From the NCBI GenBank assembly GCA_022487185.1, contig JAKVJE010000008.1, positions 1 to 41,076 on the forward strand: DNA of 41,076 nucleotides, in the 5' to 3' direction. The DNA comes from Microbacteriaceae bacterium (GTDB lineage Bacteria; Actinomycetota; Actinomycetes; Actinomycetales; Microbacteriaceae). Below are positions 8,732 through 17,428 of the stretch, one piece after another (the first letter of the stretch is position 1; each line of letters starts with the position of its first letter). The notes beneath the pieces were generated by a model. That model searched no databases, was not told the DNA's origin, and was given only the letters and a program-made list of their open reading frames with translations. The position numbers and the translations under genes were made by a program.

Positions 8732-10384
8732 GTGCAGTTTTCACACAGAACCTTCCTGACCCGTGCCCTTCCAGGTGCAGCGGCGGCCCTTGCGGCAGCG
8801 CTCCTGCTGTCCGGATGCTCAGGATCCACAGGAACAAGCAGCAACTCCTCCCCGGTCAGGGGCGGCACCCTGGTGTATGCCACCGGAGATGCAGAGCCTG
8901 ACTGCCTGGATCCCCATGTCGGGGGGAATTACCCGCAGGCGCTGCTCTCCTCGCAGTATCTGGAGCCGCTCGTGGGCCGTACCTCCTCGGGGAAGATCGT
9001 GCCCCGACTGGCCAAATCCTGGAAGGTGAGCTCTGACGGGAAGACCGTCGACTTCACCCTCCGCTCGGGGGTGACCTTCACCGATGGCACGGCGCTCACC
9101 GCCAACGTGGTGAAGGCGAATATTGAGCACCTCCAGAATCCCGACACGAAGTCATCCACCGGCTACCTCGCGGTCACCAAGGTGAGCAGCGTCGAAGCCG
9201 TCAGCACACACCACGCGCGGTTCCACCTCTCCTCTCCGGACAGCGCTCTCCTCGAGTCGCTCGCCCAGCCGTGGAACGCGATCGAATCCGCAAAGGCCCT
9301 CACCCGTTCCCAGAAGGAGAACTGCGAGAGTCCCGTCGGGACCGGGCCGTTCAAGGTCACGTCCTGGAAGAACCAGCAATCGGTCACCCTCGTGCGCAAC
9401 CCGAACTACCGGCCTGCCTCTGCCTCCTACGGCACCGGGGTGGCGAATCTGTCCAAGATCGTCTGGCGGTTCATCCCCGATTCGAGCACGAGGTATGCGG
9501 CACTGAAATCGGGCGAGGTCGACGTGATCGACAACCCGCAGCCCTCGACCGTGGCCAGCGCCCTCAAGGGCGGCAGCATCACTGCGGTGCAGGCACCCCG
9601 CCCCGGTTCCTCGAACCGCCTGGAATTGAATATGTCCAAGGCCCCCTTCAACGACAAACGGGTCCGGGAGGCGTTTGTCAAGGCAGCCGTGGTCAACCCC
9701 GGCATCACGTCGCTGTTCTCGGGGACGGTCAAGCGTTCCTACTCCCCGTTGTCCAGTGTCGAGCCACTCGCCTACTCGAACTCCTCCCTGTTCAAGACGA
9801 GCCTGTCGAAGGCTCGGAAGCTGCTCGATGAGGCGGGCTGGAAGACGGGATCGGATGGCATCCGCACGAAAGACGGCCAGCGGCTCACGGTGACCCTCCC
9901 GGTGAGCACCAACCAGTCCATTCCGGCCGAGCAGTCGCTGTTCGAGCAGATCCAGGCCTCGGTGAAGAAGGTCGGGTTCGAGGTCAAGATCGAGCCGCTC
10001 GACCTGTCCAGCTGGTACAGCGCCCTCGCGAAGAACGCGTATGACGCGGTGAGTGCCCCGTACACGAAGATTGGGCCGGATGTGCTGCGCATTCTGTATG
10101 CGTCAGACGGGACTGTGCCCGCCCCGAGCGGGTACTTCGCGAATCATGCCCAGATCAAGGATGCGTCGCTCGACTCCGTCCTGCAGGAGGCCTCCACCTC
10201 GCTGAACACCGCGCAGCGGAACGCCGCAGTCAAGAAGGCCCAGCAGACGGTGCTGAACGCCTACGCGATCCTGCCGCTCTACGACCAGCAGAACAATTTC
10301 CTGGTGGGGTCACGAGTCCACGGATTCCGCATCGACCATGCGGTGTCCACGCCGAGCTTCGCAGCCGCATGGGTGAACCGCTAA
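8732..10384 (+). CDS. oligopeptide-type ABC importer, substrate-binding lipoprotein
   Basis: A 550-residue family-5 solute-binding protein (SBP_bac_5, as in DppA/OppA/NikA). The first 29 residues are a lipoprotein signal with the lipobox LLSGC (Cys 29), followed by a Ser/Thr/Gly linker. GGTLVYATGDAEPDCLDPH, the LAKSWKVSSDGKT region, FTDGTALTAN and SPVGTGPFK are family hallmarks. The ligand (peptide, glutathione-like, metal chelate) cannot be told from sequence. It starts an operon with two permeases and a double ATPase; the first permease gene starts 16 bases before this stop. The GTG start is taken because it precedes the signal peptide directly; the ribosome site is weak. Confidence 0.94.
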   Translation: MQFSHRTFLTRALPGAAAALAAALLLSGCSGSTGTSSNSSPVRGGTLVYATGDAEPDCLDPHVGGNYPQALLSSQYLEPLVGRTSSGKIVPRLAKSWKVSSDGKTVDFTLRSGVTFTDGTALTANVVKANIEHLQNPDTKSSTGYLAVTKVSSVEAVSTHHARFHLSSPDSALLESLAQPWNAIESAKALTRSQKENCESPVGTGPFKVTSWKNQQSVTLVRNPNYRPASASYGTGVANLSKIVWRFIPDSSTRYAALKSGEVDVIDNPQPSTVASALKGGSITAVQAPRPGSSNRLELNMSKAPFNDKRVREAFVKAAVVNPGITSLFSGTVKRSYSPLSSVEPLAYSNSSLFKTSLSKARKLLDEAGWKTGSDGIRTKDGQRLTVTLPVSTNQSIPAEQSLFEQIQASVKKVGFEVKIEPLDLSSWYSALAKNAYDAVSAPYTKIGPDVLRILYASDGTVPAPSGYFANHAQIKDASLDSVLQEASTSLNTAQRNAAVKKAQQTVLNAYAILPLYDQQNNFLVGSRVHGFRIDHAVSTPSFAAAWVNR

Positions 10385-11361
10385 CCACCCCCGTCCCCCG
10401 GGGCGGGCGTTCCTCAGCCCCGGGGTGGCGCCGGTGGCCGGTTCTGCGCCGGCTCCTCGTGCGTCTGGCCGGGGCAGTGGGCGTGCTCTGGGCCGTGGTG
10501 ACCCTGGTCTTCTTCGCCCTCCGGGCAGTGCCCGGGGACCCGGCCGAGGCCATCATGGGGGGGCCGGGATCCCAGGCCAGCCAGGCGGCGCTGGATCGGG
10601 TGCGAGAGGAGTACGCACTCAATCGTCCGCTCCTGGTGCAATATCTTCTGCAGCTCAGACGGACGGTCACCGGGCAGTGGGGAGACTCCTATTCGCTGAA
10701 CCGGCCGGTTGTCTCCCTGATCCGGGAGCAGATCGGGGGGACTCTGCTCCTCGCCGTGCTCGCCCTGATCCTGGCGTGGACACTCGCCCTGCTCTTCGCC
10801 GCGTGGTCGGTGCGGAGTCCCCTCGGAGCCCGTCTCTCCTCGGGACTCGAAATTGCCGCGTCGGCGATGCCGCATTTCTGGCTCGGGGCGCTGCTCATCA
10901 TGGTGTTCAGCACGGGGCTCGGATGGCTTCCGGCTATCAGCACCGGGTCCGCGGATGCACTCATCCTGCCGGTCATCACCCTCGCGGTTCCCGTGGCGGG
11001 GTTCCTCGGCCAGGTGATGCGGGAGTCACTGCTCAACGCCGATGCCTCGCCCTTCGCCCTCACCGCCCGGGCCCACGGGCTGAGCGAGACCGGGGTCCTC
11101 CTCAGGCACACCCTCGCCCATGCCGCCCTCCCGGCGCTGAGCCTGACCGGCTGGGCCTTCGGGTCGCTGATGAGCGGCGCGGTCGTGGTCGAAAACGTGT
11201 TCGCCCGTCCAGGGCTCGGAAGACTCCTCATGGGGGCCGTCCTGAAGCGCGACATGCCGCTCGTGACCGGGGTGGTCCTCGTCATCGCCATTGTGTACGT
11301 GCTCGTGACGTTGATCGCGGACACCCTCGAGGGGCTCTTCCTCCCGGAGGCCGCCGCATGA
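10369..11361 (+). CDS. ABC importer permease, DppB type
   Basis: A 330-residue permease. The first helix (about residues 28-55) ends in the ALRAVPGDPAEAIMGG segment typical of DppB/OppB proteins, followed by a periplasmic part (YALNRPLLVQYL, GQWGDSYSLNRPV) and five more helices. The EAA loop that contacts the ATPase is ALTARAHGLSETGVLLRHTL near residue 235. The gene overlaps the end of the binding-protein gene by 16 bases, and its stop overlaps the next start (ATGA). Function as one half of the channel is firmly supported by family and context. Confidence 0.95.
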   Translation: MGEPLTTPVPRGGRSSAPGWRRWPVLRRLLVRLAGAVGVLWAVVTLVFFALRAVPGDPAEAIMGGPGSQASQAALDRVREEYALNRPLLVQYLLQLRRTVTGQWGDSYSLNRPVVSLIREQIGGTLLLAVLALILAWTLALLFAAWSVRSPLGARLSSGLEIAASAMPHFWLGALLIMVFSTGLGWLPAISTGSADALILPVITLAVPVAGFLGQVMRESLLNADASPFALTARAHGLSETGVLLRHTLAHAALPALSLTGWAFGSLMSGAVVVENVFARPGLGRLLMGAVLKRDMPLVTGVVLVIAIVYVLVTLIADTLEGLFLPEAAA

Positions 11362-12182
11362 GTCGATGGCTGACGTGGCGACACCCGTGGTCGCGGGTCG
11401 GGGATCTTCTGTGCGTACTGGTCCTGGGAGCCTGTGTGCTCGCCGCCGTCTGGCCCGGGGTCTTCACCTCCTTGCATCCGCTGGGGGTCCATCCGGCCCA
11501 GGCGTTTCTGCCCCCGCAGTGGGGGCACCTCTTCGGGACGGACGAATCGGGCCGGGATGTCTTCACCCGCGTGATCTACGGAACACGCACCTCGCTCCGT
11601 ATCGGCGCAGTGGCCACCGCCATCGGGATGAGCCTGGCCGTTGTGCTCGGATTCGTATCGGCGTTTGCGGGGAAGGTCAGCGATTTTCTGGCGAGCCGGC
11701 TCGTCGAAGTGCTGTTCGCCTTCCCTGGGCTGGTGCTTGCACTGCTCTTCGTGGCTCTGGCGGGTCCGGGGGTGTGGCCCGCCACGATCGCGGTGGGGCT
11801 CGCGACAGCCCCGGGGTACGCCCGGATCATCCGCGGCCAGGCGCTCATCGCGGCCAGGAGCGGCTATGCCCGGCAGTCGGTGCTCCTGGGGCAGCGTCCG
11901 GCTGCGCGGCTCTGGCACCATCTGCTGCCCAATACGCTCTGGCCGGTTCTCTCCCTGGTGACACTCGGGATCGGGCAGGCGATCGTCTGGGCCGCCGCAC
12001 TCAGCTACCTCGGCGTCGGGGCCGTCCCTCCGGCCCCCGAATGGGGAGCCATGCTCAACGCTGGCCGTACCTACATGGACACCGCCTGGTGGATGACGTT
12101 TTTCCCGGGCGCCGCGGTGGTGGTCGTCGCCGCGGCAGCGACCGCGCTCGGACGTTCACTGCAGCAGAGGAGCAGGAAATGA
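11358..12182 (+). CDS. ABC importer permease, DppC type
   Basis: A 274-residue permease from the ATG at 11358, which overlaps the previous stop; the frame remains open upstream but there encodes only a shadow of the first permease. The FGTDESGRDVFTRVIYGTRTSL segment (shown in parts: GTDESGRD, GTRTSL) after the first helix is the DppC/OppC signature. The EAA-like loop lies near residue 165 (RIIRGQALIAARSGYAR). The C-terminus has the usual WGAMLNAGR...WWMTFFPG pattern. Its last bases overlap the ATPase start (ATGA). Confidence 0.95.
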   Translation: MSRWLTWRHPWSRVGDLLCVLVLGACVLAAVWPGVFTSLHPLGVHPAQAFLPPQWGHLFGTDESGRDVFTRVIYGTRTSLRIGAVATAIGMSLAVVLGFVSAFAGKVSDFLASRLVEVLFAFPGLVLALLFVALAGPGVWPATIAVGLATAPGYARIIRGQALIAARSGYARQSVLLGQRPAARLWHHLLPNTLWPVLSLVTLGIGQAIVWAAALSYLGVGAVPPAPEWGAMLNAGRTYMDTAWWMTFFPGAAVVVVAAAATALGRSLQQRSRK

Positions 12183-13846
12183 GCGAACCCGACCGGCAGG
12201 GATCCCTGTCGGCAGCCCCGACCTCCGCGGATCGGCAGGTGCTCGACGTCCGTGGGCTGCGGGTGGCCTTCGCCGGCAGGGAGGTCGTCCGTGGAGTGTC
12301 CCTGCAGTGCGCTCCGGGGGAGTGCCTGGCCATCGTCGGCGAGTCCGGCTCGGGGAAGTCGGTGACCGCCCGGGCGCTGCTCGGCCTGCTCGGCCGGGAC
12401 GCCCGGGTGCAGACGACCCGGCTGGAGATCGCCGGGACGGTCCTCACCGGGGCCCGGGTCGCCGATCCCCGGTGGCACAGGCTCCGGGGCAGGAGGGTTG
12501 GATTCGTCCTGCAGGATGCGCTCGGTTCGCTCGATCCGCTGGTCAGCATCGGACGGCAGGTCGCGGAACCGCTTCGGGCCGCCGGGGTCTCTGCGGCCGA
12601 TGCCCGGCGCCGAGCCATTGCGGCGTTAGACCGGGCAGGGATGCCAGCCCCTGAGGTCCGGGCCCGGCAGCGTCCGGGGGAGCTCTCTGGAGGCCTCCGG
12701 CAGAGGGCGCTGATCGCCGCCGCCATCGCCGCTGGACCCCGGCTCCTGATCGCCGACGAGCCCACCACCGCGCTCGACGCGTCGGTGCAGTCGCGGATCC
12801 TCACGCTCCTTGCCGAGCTGAAGCAGGATGGTCTCGCACTTCTGCTCATCAGCCATGACCTGCGGGCAGTGGCCCGGGTGGCCGACCGCATTGCCGTGAT
12901 GGAGCACGGGAAGATCGTGGAAGCGGGGGATGCGTCTCAGCTGCTCTCCTCCCCGCGCCATCCGTATACCCGCACCCTGATCGGAGCGATTCCGACCGGA
13001 ACCCATCCCGACACCGTGTCGGAGACGGCCCCCGTCCTCCTCCAGGGCGACGGGATCACCGTGACCTTCCCCCTGCCGGGGCGCCGGCGTCTGCGGGCGG
13101 TCTCGGGCGTCGACATTGCGGTGCATGCCGGAGAGGCCCTCGGCATCGTCGGAGAATCCGGGTCCGGAAAATCGACCCTGCTCGATGTGCTGCTGGGGCT
13201 GCGCCGGCCGGAGCACGGGCGGGTCGTGCTCTTCGGGGACCCGTGGTCGGGGATTTCTGAACGGCAACGACGGCCTGTGCGCCGACGTCTTCAGTCGGTC
13301 GGTCAGGATCCGCAGGGCTCGTTTGATCCGCGCTGGACCGCCGAGCACATACTCCGAGAAGCCATCGCACTGGCGGGAACCGCCGGTGCAGCGCAGACCC
13401 CAACCTCGCTCCTGGGCGCGGTCGGGCTGCCCGGGGAACTGCTGCGGCGGCATCCCGCACAGTTCTCCGGGGGGCAGCGGCAGCGGCTCTCAATCGCCCG
13501 GGCGCTCGCCTTCCAGCCGGAGGTCCTGCTGTGCGACGAACCGGTGAGCGCTCTGGATGTCACCGCCCAGGCGGAGATCCTCCGGCTCCTGGCCGAGCTG
13601 ACGACCGGTCGTGGGATTGCGCTCGTCCTGGTCTCCCACGATCTCGCGGTGATCCGGAAGAGCTGCGACCGGGTCCTCGTCATGCACGATGGGCAGGTCG
13701 TGGAGCGGGGGCCGGTGGATGCGGTGCTGGTCCGTCCCACGCATCCCTACACCCAGAGGCTCCTGGCGGCGGAGGGGATGACGCCGGGGCTCGCTGCGGT
13801 GAGCCGGGGATCAGAACGTTGCATCCAGAGCGGCCGAGAGGTCTGA
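12179..13846 (+). CDS. ABC importer ATPase, two nucleotide-binding domains fused
   Basis: A 555-residue protein equivalent to DppD and DppF joined in one chain. The ATG at 12179 follows a GAGGAGCAGG site and overlaps the DppC stop. Domain 1 has Walker A GESGSGKS (about residue 55), signature LSGGLRQ (about 168) and Walker B LLIADEP (about 190). Domain 2 has Walker A GESGSGKS (about 325), signature FSGGQRQR (about 430) and Walker B VLLCDEP (about 450). Both look intact. The oligopeptide-family RHPYTR/THPYTQRL motif follows each domain. The 3' end overlaps the facing trans-sulfuration gene by 36 bases. Confidence 0.95.
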   Translation: MSEPDRQGSLSAAPTSADRQVLDVRGLRVAFAGREVVRGVSLQCAPGECLAIVGESGSGKSVTARALLGLLGRDARVQTTRLEIAGTVLTGARVADPRWHRLRGRRVGFVLQDALGSLDPLVSIGRQVAEPLRAAGVSAADARRRAIAALDRAGMPAPEVRARQRPGELSGGLRQRALIAAAIAAGPRLLIADEPTTALDASVQSRILTLLAELKQDGLALLLISHDLRAVARVADRIAVMEHGKIVEAGDASQLLSSPRHPYTRTLIGAIPTGTHPDTVSETAPVLLQGDGITVTFPLPGRRRLRAVSGVDIAVHAGEALGIVGESGSGKSTLLDVLLGLRRPEHGRVVLFGDPWSGISERQRRPVRRRLQSVGQDPQGSFDPRWTAEHILREAIALAGTAGAAQTPTSLLGAVGLPGELLRRHPAQFSGGQRQRLSIARALAFQPEVLLCDEPVSALDVTAQAEILRLLAELTTGRGIALVLVSHDLAVIRKSCDRVLVMHDGQVVERGPVDAVLVRPTHPYTQRLLAAEGMTPGLAAVSRGSERCIQSGREV

Positions 13847-15004
13847 GATGAGATCGTCGGTGTCCTCGAGCCCGACCGAGAGCCGCAGGATCCCGTGGGT
13901 TTGGAAAACCTCCGGGAAATTCACGACATGGGGCTCGTCTCGGCTCACCTGGACGATCAGCGACTCGTCGTGCCCGAGCGATACTGCGCTGGTGATGAGC
14001 CGGAGATGCGAGACGAATCGGTTCTGCGTATCCGGATCTCCGTTGACGGCGAAGGCGAGCATTCCTCCGGAGCCGTGGGGGAATTGCCGGGCTGCGATCC
14101 CATGCTGGGGATGGGAGGACAGGTCCGGATAGTCCACCCGGGCGACGCGGGGATCCCCGGCCAAGAACTCTGCGATCGCGTGCGCGGAAGCGACATGCTG
14201 CCGCAAGCGGAGGGGGAGCGTCACGGACCCCCGTGTGATGAGCCAGGCGTTGAATGGGCTGATGACCCCGCCCACATCCACCATCGCGTCGGCCCGGATC
14301 GGGGCGAGCCGCTCGGACGAACCCAGGACGGCCCCGCCCAGGGCGTCTCCGTGACCATTGATATATTTGGTGAGGGAGTGCACCACGAAGTCGGCGCCGT
14401 GCTCGGCCGGGCGGAAAAGCCCGGGCGGGGTGAACGTGGAGTCGACCGACAGCAGGGCACCGTGCCGGTGGGCCACCTCGGCCAGGGCGGCGACGTCGGC
14501 GACCCGGGTGGTGGGATTCGCGATGGTTTCGGTGTGGATGAGCTTGGTGTTGGGACGGATGGCCGCCTCCACCGCCTTCGGGTCGCTCGTATCCACGAAC
14601 GAGGCCTCGATCCCATACTTTTCGGGGAGGAGCGTCTCGAGCTGCCGCCGCAGTGCCACATAGCCGATGTCGGTCACGATCGCGTGGTCGCCCGAGGACA
14701 GAGTGCTGAAGAAGACGGCGTGCAGGGCGGCGACTCCGCTGGCGAGCACCACTGCATCTTCGGTGTGCTCGAGGGCTGCGAGCTTGGTCTGGAGGCCGAG
14801 CTGATTGATCCCGGAGTTCCGGGTGTAGAGCGGTATGTCTGTCCCCGACCAGTTCACCGTGGTCGGGTCATCGGGCAGCTCATAGGCGTTCGCCATGACA
14901 ATCGGGGTTCGGATGGCTCCGCCCACACGGCGGTTCCCGGCGTGGACGGCGCGACTGAGCTCGCCGAGTGTATCCGGTCGGCGGCGGTCCGGAGATTCAG
15001 TCAT
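13811..15004 (-). CDS. PLP-dependent trans-sulfuration family enzyme (Cys/Met metabolism)
   Basis: About 397 residues from the ATG at 15004. A GTG at 15061, directly after the upstream stop (TGAGTG), would add 19 residues; neither start has a good ribosome site. The fold-type I gamma-family motifs are clear: YTRNSGINQLG near residue 70 (other family members have YSRxxNPT), the cofactor-stacking VVLASGVAALHAV, and the PLP lysine in HSLTKYINGHGD (Lys about 213). Family members include cystathionine gamma-synthase, cystathionine beta-lyase and methionine gamma-lyase; the NSGIN variant prevents a firm choice. It is co-oriented with and downstream of the nitroreductase gene, and faces the importer operon. 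Confidence 0.88.
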   Translation of the reverse strand: MTESPDRRRPDTLGELSRAVHAGNRRVGGAIRTPIVMANAYELPDDPTTVNWSGTDIPLYTRNSGINQLGLQTKLAALEHTEDAVVLASGVAALHAVFFSTLSSGDHAIVTDIGYVALRRQLETLLPEKYGIEASFVDTSDPKAVEAAIRPNTKLIHTETIANPTTRVADVAALAEVAHRHGALLSVDSTFTPPGLFRPAEHGADFVVHSLTKYINGHGDALGGAVLGSSERLAPIRADAMVDVGGVISPFNAWLITRGSVTLPLRLRQHVASAHAIAEFLAGDPRVARVDYPDLSSHPQHGIAARQFPHGSGGMLAFAVNGDPDTQNRFVSHLRLITSAVSLGHDESLIVQVSRDEPHVVNFPEVFQTHGILRLSVGLEDTDDLISDLSAALDATF

Positions 15005-15061
15005 GTTCGCAGCGTATCGAGGATCGGGAACGGCCTGCCGAAGTGTTGCGTTCTGCGACAC

Positions 15062-15877
15062 TCAGCCGAGGCCGACCCCGAGATCCCGGAGCTCTTGGAC
15101 CAGCTGCTCGCGTCCGTGCATCGTCGCTGGATCGGTGAGCCGATCGGTGATCTGCCGTATCCAGCTTTGGTGGTCCGCTCGCCCGTGCGTGCGGTAGTAG
15201 CCGGTGGTTGCGGCGTCGAATGCTGCGACCTCCTCTGGCTGGATCGGTCGGTAGGTGTTGGAATGCACAACGCTGCGCAGGGGGAGTCGTGGCCGGACGG
15301 CGGCGGTGTCGCCGGAGTCTGGCCAGCCGAGTGCCATTGCGAACACGGCGAAGGCTCCCCGGGGGAGGGAGAGCTCGGTAGCGAGTTCCTCTGGATGGTT
15401 GCGCGCACCCCCGATGTAGCATCCGGCCATTCCATGGAGCTCGGCGGCTGCGAAGAGGGTCTGTGCGGCGATGGTGACATCGACGACGGCGGTCAGCGTC
15501 GTCTCGAGCAGCCCGGCGGTCGCCCCGGTGCCACCGTGCTGCCGGGCGATGACTGCATCTCGGGATGGGTCGGCGACCCAGACGAGCAGGACCGGGGCTG
15601 CGGTGAGCATCTGCTGCCCACCGCAGAGCGCCCGAAGCCGTGTCCGGAGTGCGGGATCGGTGGCATGGATCACTGTCCAGAGCTGCAGATTCGAGGAGGT
15701 CGGTGCGCTCTGCGCGGTGACGAAGAGGGAGGTGAGGTCTGCCTCGGTGACAGGACGGTCTGAGAACCTCCGGCGGGAGCGGTGAGCGAGCAGAGGGCCC
15801 GGGGCGGCCCCGGTGAGGGCCTCGGGGCGGAACCCCTCTGGGTATCGGTTGGACAGAGCTGCGGATTCAGTGCACAT
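15062..15877 (-). CDS. nitroreductase-family flavin oxidoreductase (NfrA-like)
   Basis: About 271 residues from the ATG at 15877, which has GAGG nine bases upstream; an ATG at 15910 lacks a site. The N-terminal LLAHRSRRRFSDRPVTEADL and SAPTSSNLQLW segments are the FMN-contact regions of nitroreductases, and AAELHGMAGCYIGG followed by ALGWPD is typical of the NADPH-dependent NfrA/FRP branch. Such enzymes reduce nitro compounds, quinones or flavins with NAD(P)H. Placed directly before the trans-sulfuration enzyme gene and head-to-head with a DUF1684 gene, it may serve the same unknown pathway. Substrate unknown. Confidence 0.9.
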   Translation of the reverse strand: MCTESAALSNRYPEGFRPEALTGAAPGPLLAHRSRRRFSDRPVTEADLTSLFVTAQSAPTSSNLQLWTVIHATDPALRTRLRALCGGQQMLTAAPVLLVWVADPSRDAVIARQHGGTGATAGLLETTLTAVVDVTIAAQTLFAAAELHGMAGCYIGGARNHPEELATELSLPRGAFAVFAMALGWPDSGDTAAVRPRLPLRSVVHSNTYRPIQPEEVAAFDAATTGYYRTHGRADHQSWIRQITDRLTDPATMHGREQLVQELRDLGVGLG

Positions 15878-15904
15878 TGCCGCCTCATCTCGGAGTGGGT
15901 GTTT

Positions 15905-15916
15905 TACCATGTTGGC
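15905..15916 (+). promoter_or_regulatory. -10 element for the DUF1684 gene
   Basis: TACCAT (15905-15910) lies six bases before the ATG at 15917, the spacing expected for a leaderless transcript. It sits in the 39-base gap between the divergent nitroreductase and DUF1684 starts. Confidence 0.5.
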
Positions 15917-16789
15917 ATGGCCGACACCCCCGTGGAAGATTCGCAGTCCCTGTCCCAGTCCTCAGACCTGCAGCAGACAACCGAGACCTCGAATGAGTTC
16001 TTGGTTGCCTGGCGGCTCTGGCACGAAGAGGTGGAACGGGACCGCACCGACCCCCATGGGTTCCTGAGCGTGACTGGCATGTTCTGGCTGGCTGAGGAAC
16101 CACAGCGTATCCAGGGGATCCCTGGCGAGTGGATGCTGCGGGATGGCCGGGCCCAAGTCCTGCTGGGGCCGGGCGAATCGCTCCAGACGGGTGATGAGAT
16201 CACCGTCGAGGGGCGCTATGTGTTCCCGCGGCTGGCCCCCGAACAGGGGATCACCATGTCCTACGACGACATCGAGATTGAGGTGGCGGCCCGTGGGGAT
16301 GGGATCATCGTGCGTCCGCGCGACCCCCAGAATCCCCTGCTTGCAACGTACCCCGGGACCCCGGCGTACACCCCGGACCCGAACTGGCAGGTTCCGGGGC
16401 GCTTCCATCCGTTCCAAGAGCCCCGTCGGGTTGAGCACGGCACGGTAGCCGGGTATGAAGAGTTCGATCGCTCGCCCGGTGAGGTGTCGTTTGAGGTCGA
16501 GGGGGCTCCGCAGCGAGTGCTGGTCTACGGAGAGGTACGGGGGCCGTTCAGCCTCGTCTTCCGCGATGCGCTGGCCGGGATCGAGACTCCCGCGGCAAAC
16601 CGGCGGCTGACGATCGCGCCCCCCGCCGAGGACGGCAGCGTGGTGCTCGACTTCAACCGCACGCGGAACTTCCCGTGTGCCTACACCGATTTTGCGACCT
16701 GCCCGTTGCCTCCGGCCCAGAACGTTCTGACGGTGGGCATCCGTGCCGGGGAAAAGCTCCCGGTGGAGGGGCCGATCTCCCGGGCCTAG
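15917..16789 (+). CDS. DUF1684 family protein
   Basis: A 290-residue protein from the ATG at 15917, which has no ribosome site but a -10-like TACCAT six bases upstream. The hallmark C-terminal stretch of DUF1684 is present: DFNRTRNFPCAYTDF followed by ATCPLPPAQNVL and AGEKLP. The N-terminal WRLWHEEVERDRTDPHGFLS region, then YVFPRL and the RRVEHGTVAGYEEFDRSPG middle, also fit. The biochemical role of the family is unknown. It is divergent from the nitroreductase gene and shares a CTAG stop with the facing regulator gene. Confidence 0.88.
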   Translation: MADTPVEDSQSLSQSSDLQQTTETSNEFLVAWRLWHEEVERDRTDPHGFLSVTGMFWLAEEPQRIQGIPGEWMLRDGRAQVLLGPGESLQTGDEITVEGRYVFPRLAPEQGITMSYDDIEIEVAARGDGIIVRPRDPQNPLLATYPGTPAYTPDPNWQVPGRFHPFQEPRRVEHGTVAGYEEFDRSPGEVSFEVEGAPQRVLVYGEVRGPFSLVFRDALAGIETPAANRRLTIAPPAEDGSVVLDFNRTRNFPCAYTDFATCPLPPAQNVLTVGIRAGEKLPVEGPISRA

Positions 16790-17424
16790 GCGGCCTGGAC
16801 CAGCACGTCTGCATGCCGGTCGAAGCGGTATCCGATGCCCCGAACGGTGTGAATGATGTCCTGGAACTCGCCCAGTTTGGCACGGAGGCGGCGGACATGC
16901 ACGTCGATGGTGCGCAGGCTGGGGCGCTCGGTGCAGTCCCGCCACAGCTCGGACACGAGCGAGGCCCTCGGCACGGTCTCACCCTCGTGCTGGATGAGTT
17001 GCGCGAAGAGCCGGAATTCCTTCTCTGTGAGCCCGACCTGCCGTCCGTGGATGCGCACGTGCTGCCGTGTCAGGTCGACGACGACCTCCGCTGCCGGCTC
17101 GGGCTGCGCACGATTCCGGTCAGCGGCAGGATCGTGGAGGGCCAGCCGTACGACGTCGACGTCGCGCCCGCCGGCGCCCCGAGGCGCCAGAGCGACGGTG
17201 GCGTGGGTCTGAGCGTCGGGGACGAGATCTGCGACGGTCTGCTTCAGTGCGGCGACCAGGTGGGCCAGGCTCACACCGGACTGCGCGGCGGTCACCTCGT
17301 CGATTCCCACATAGAGTGCGAACCCTCGGGCCTCAGCGCGATCCGGAACAGGACGGAGGGCGGGGAGTGCGGGAGCGACGGGGGCTGAGTACGGACGACG
17401 GGAAGAGAGCTGGGTAATAGTCAT
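16786..17424 (-). CDS. winged-helix regulator without a receiver domain
   Basis: A 212-residue protein. Residues about 115-208 form an OmpR/PhoB-type winged helix: LTEKEFRLFAQLIQHEGETV, the RPSLRTIDVHVRRLRAKLG recognition helix, and VRGIGYRF in the wing. Instead of a phospho-receiver domain, residues 30-105 hold a different conserved-looking domain (GFALYVGIDEVTAAQSGVSL, AHLVAALKQ, DVDVVRLALHDP) of unknown function. Similar proteins occur in Micrococcales, from memory. The upstream region has 11-base direct repeats suited to such a protein, so it may control itself. Its stop shares CTAG with DUF1684. Confidence 0.9.
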   Translation of the reverse strand: MTITQLSSRRPYSAPVAPALPALRPVPDRAEARGFALYVGIDEVTAAQSGVSLAHLVAALKQTVADLVPDAQTHATVALAPRGAGGRDVDVVRLALHDPAADRNRAQPEPAAEVVVDLTRQHVRIHGRQVGLTEKEFRLFAQLIQHEGETVPRASLVSELWRDCTERPSLRTIDVHVRRLRAKLGEFQDIIHTVRGIGYRFDRHADVLVQAA

Positions 17425-17428
17425 GAGG

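Noticed and set aside
13895-15763. A 622-codon open frame on the + strand
   Set aside because: It is antisense to the PLP enzyme and nitroreductase genes, has no recognisable domain and is Gly/Asp/Glu/Arg-rich in the way antisense frames are.
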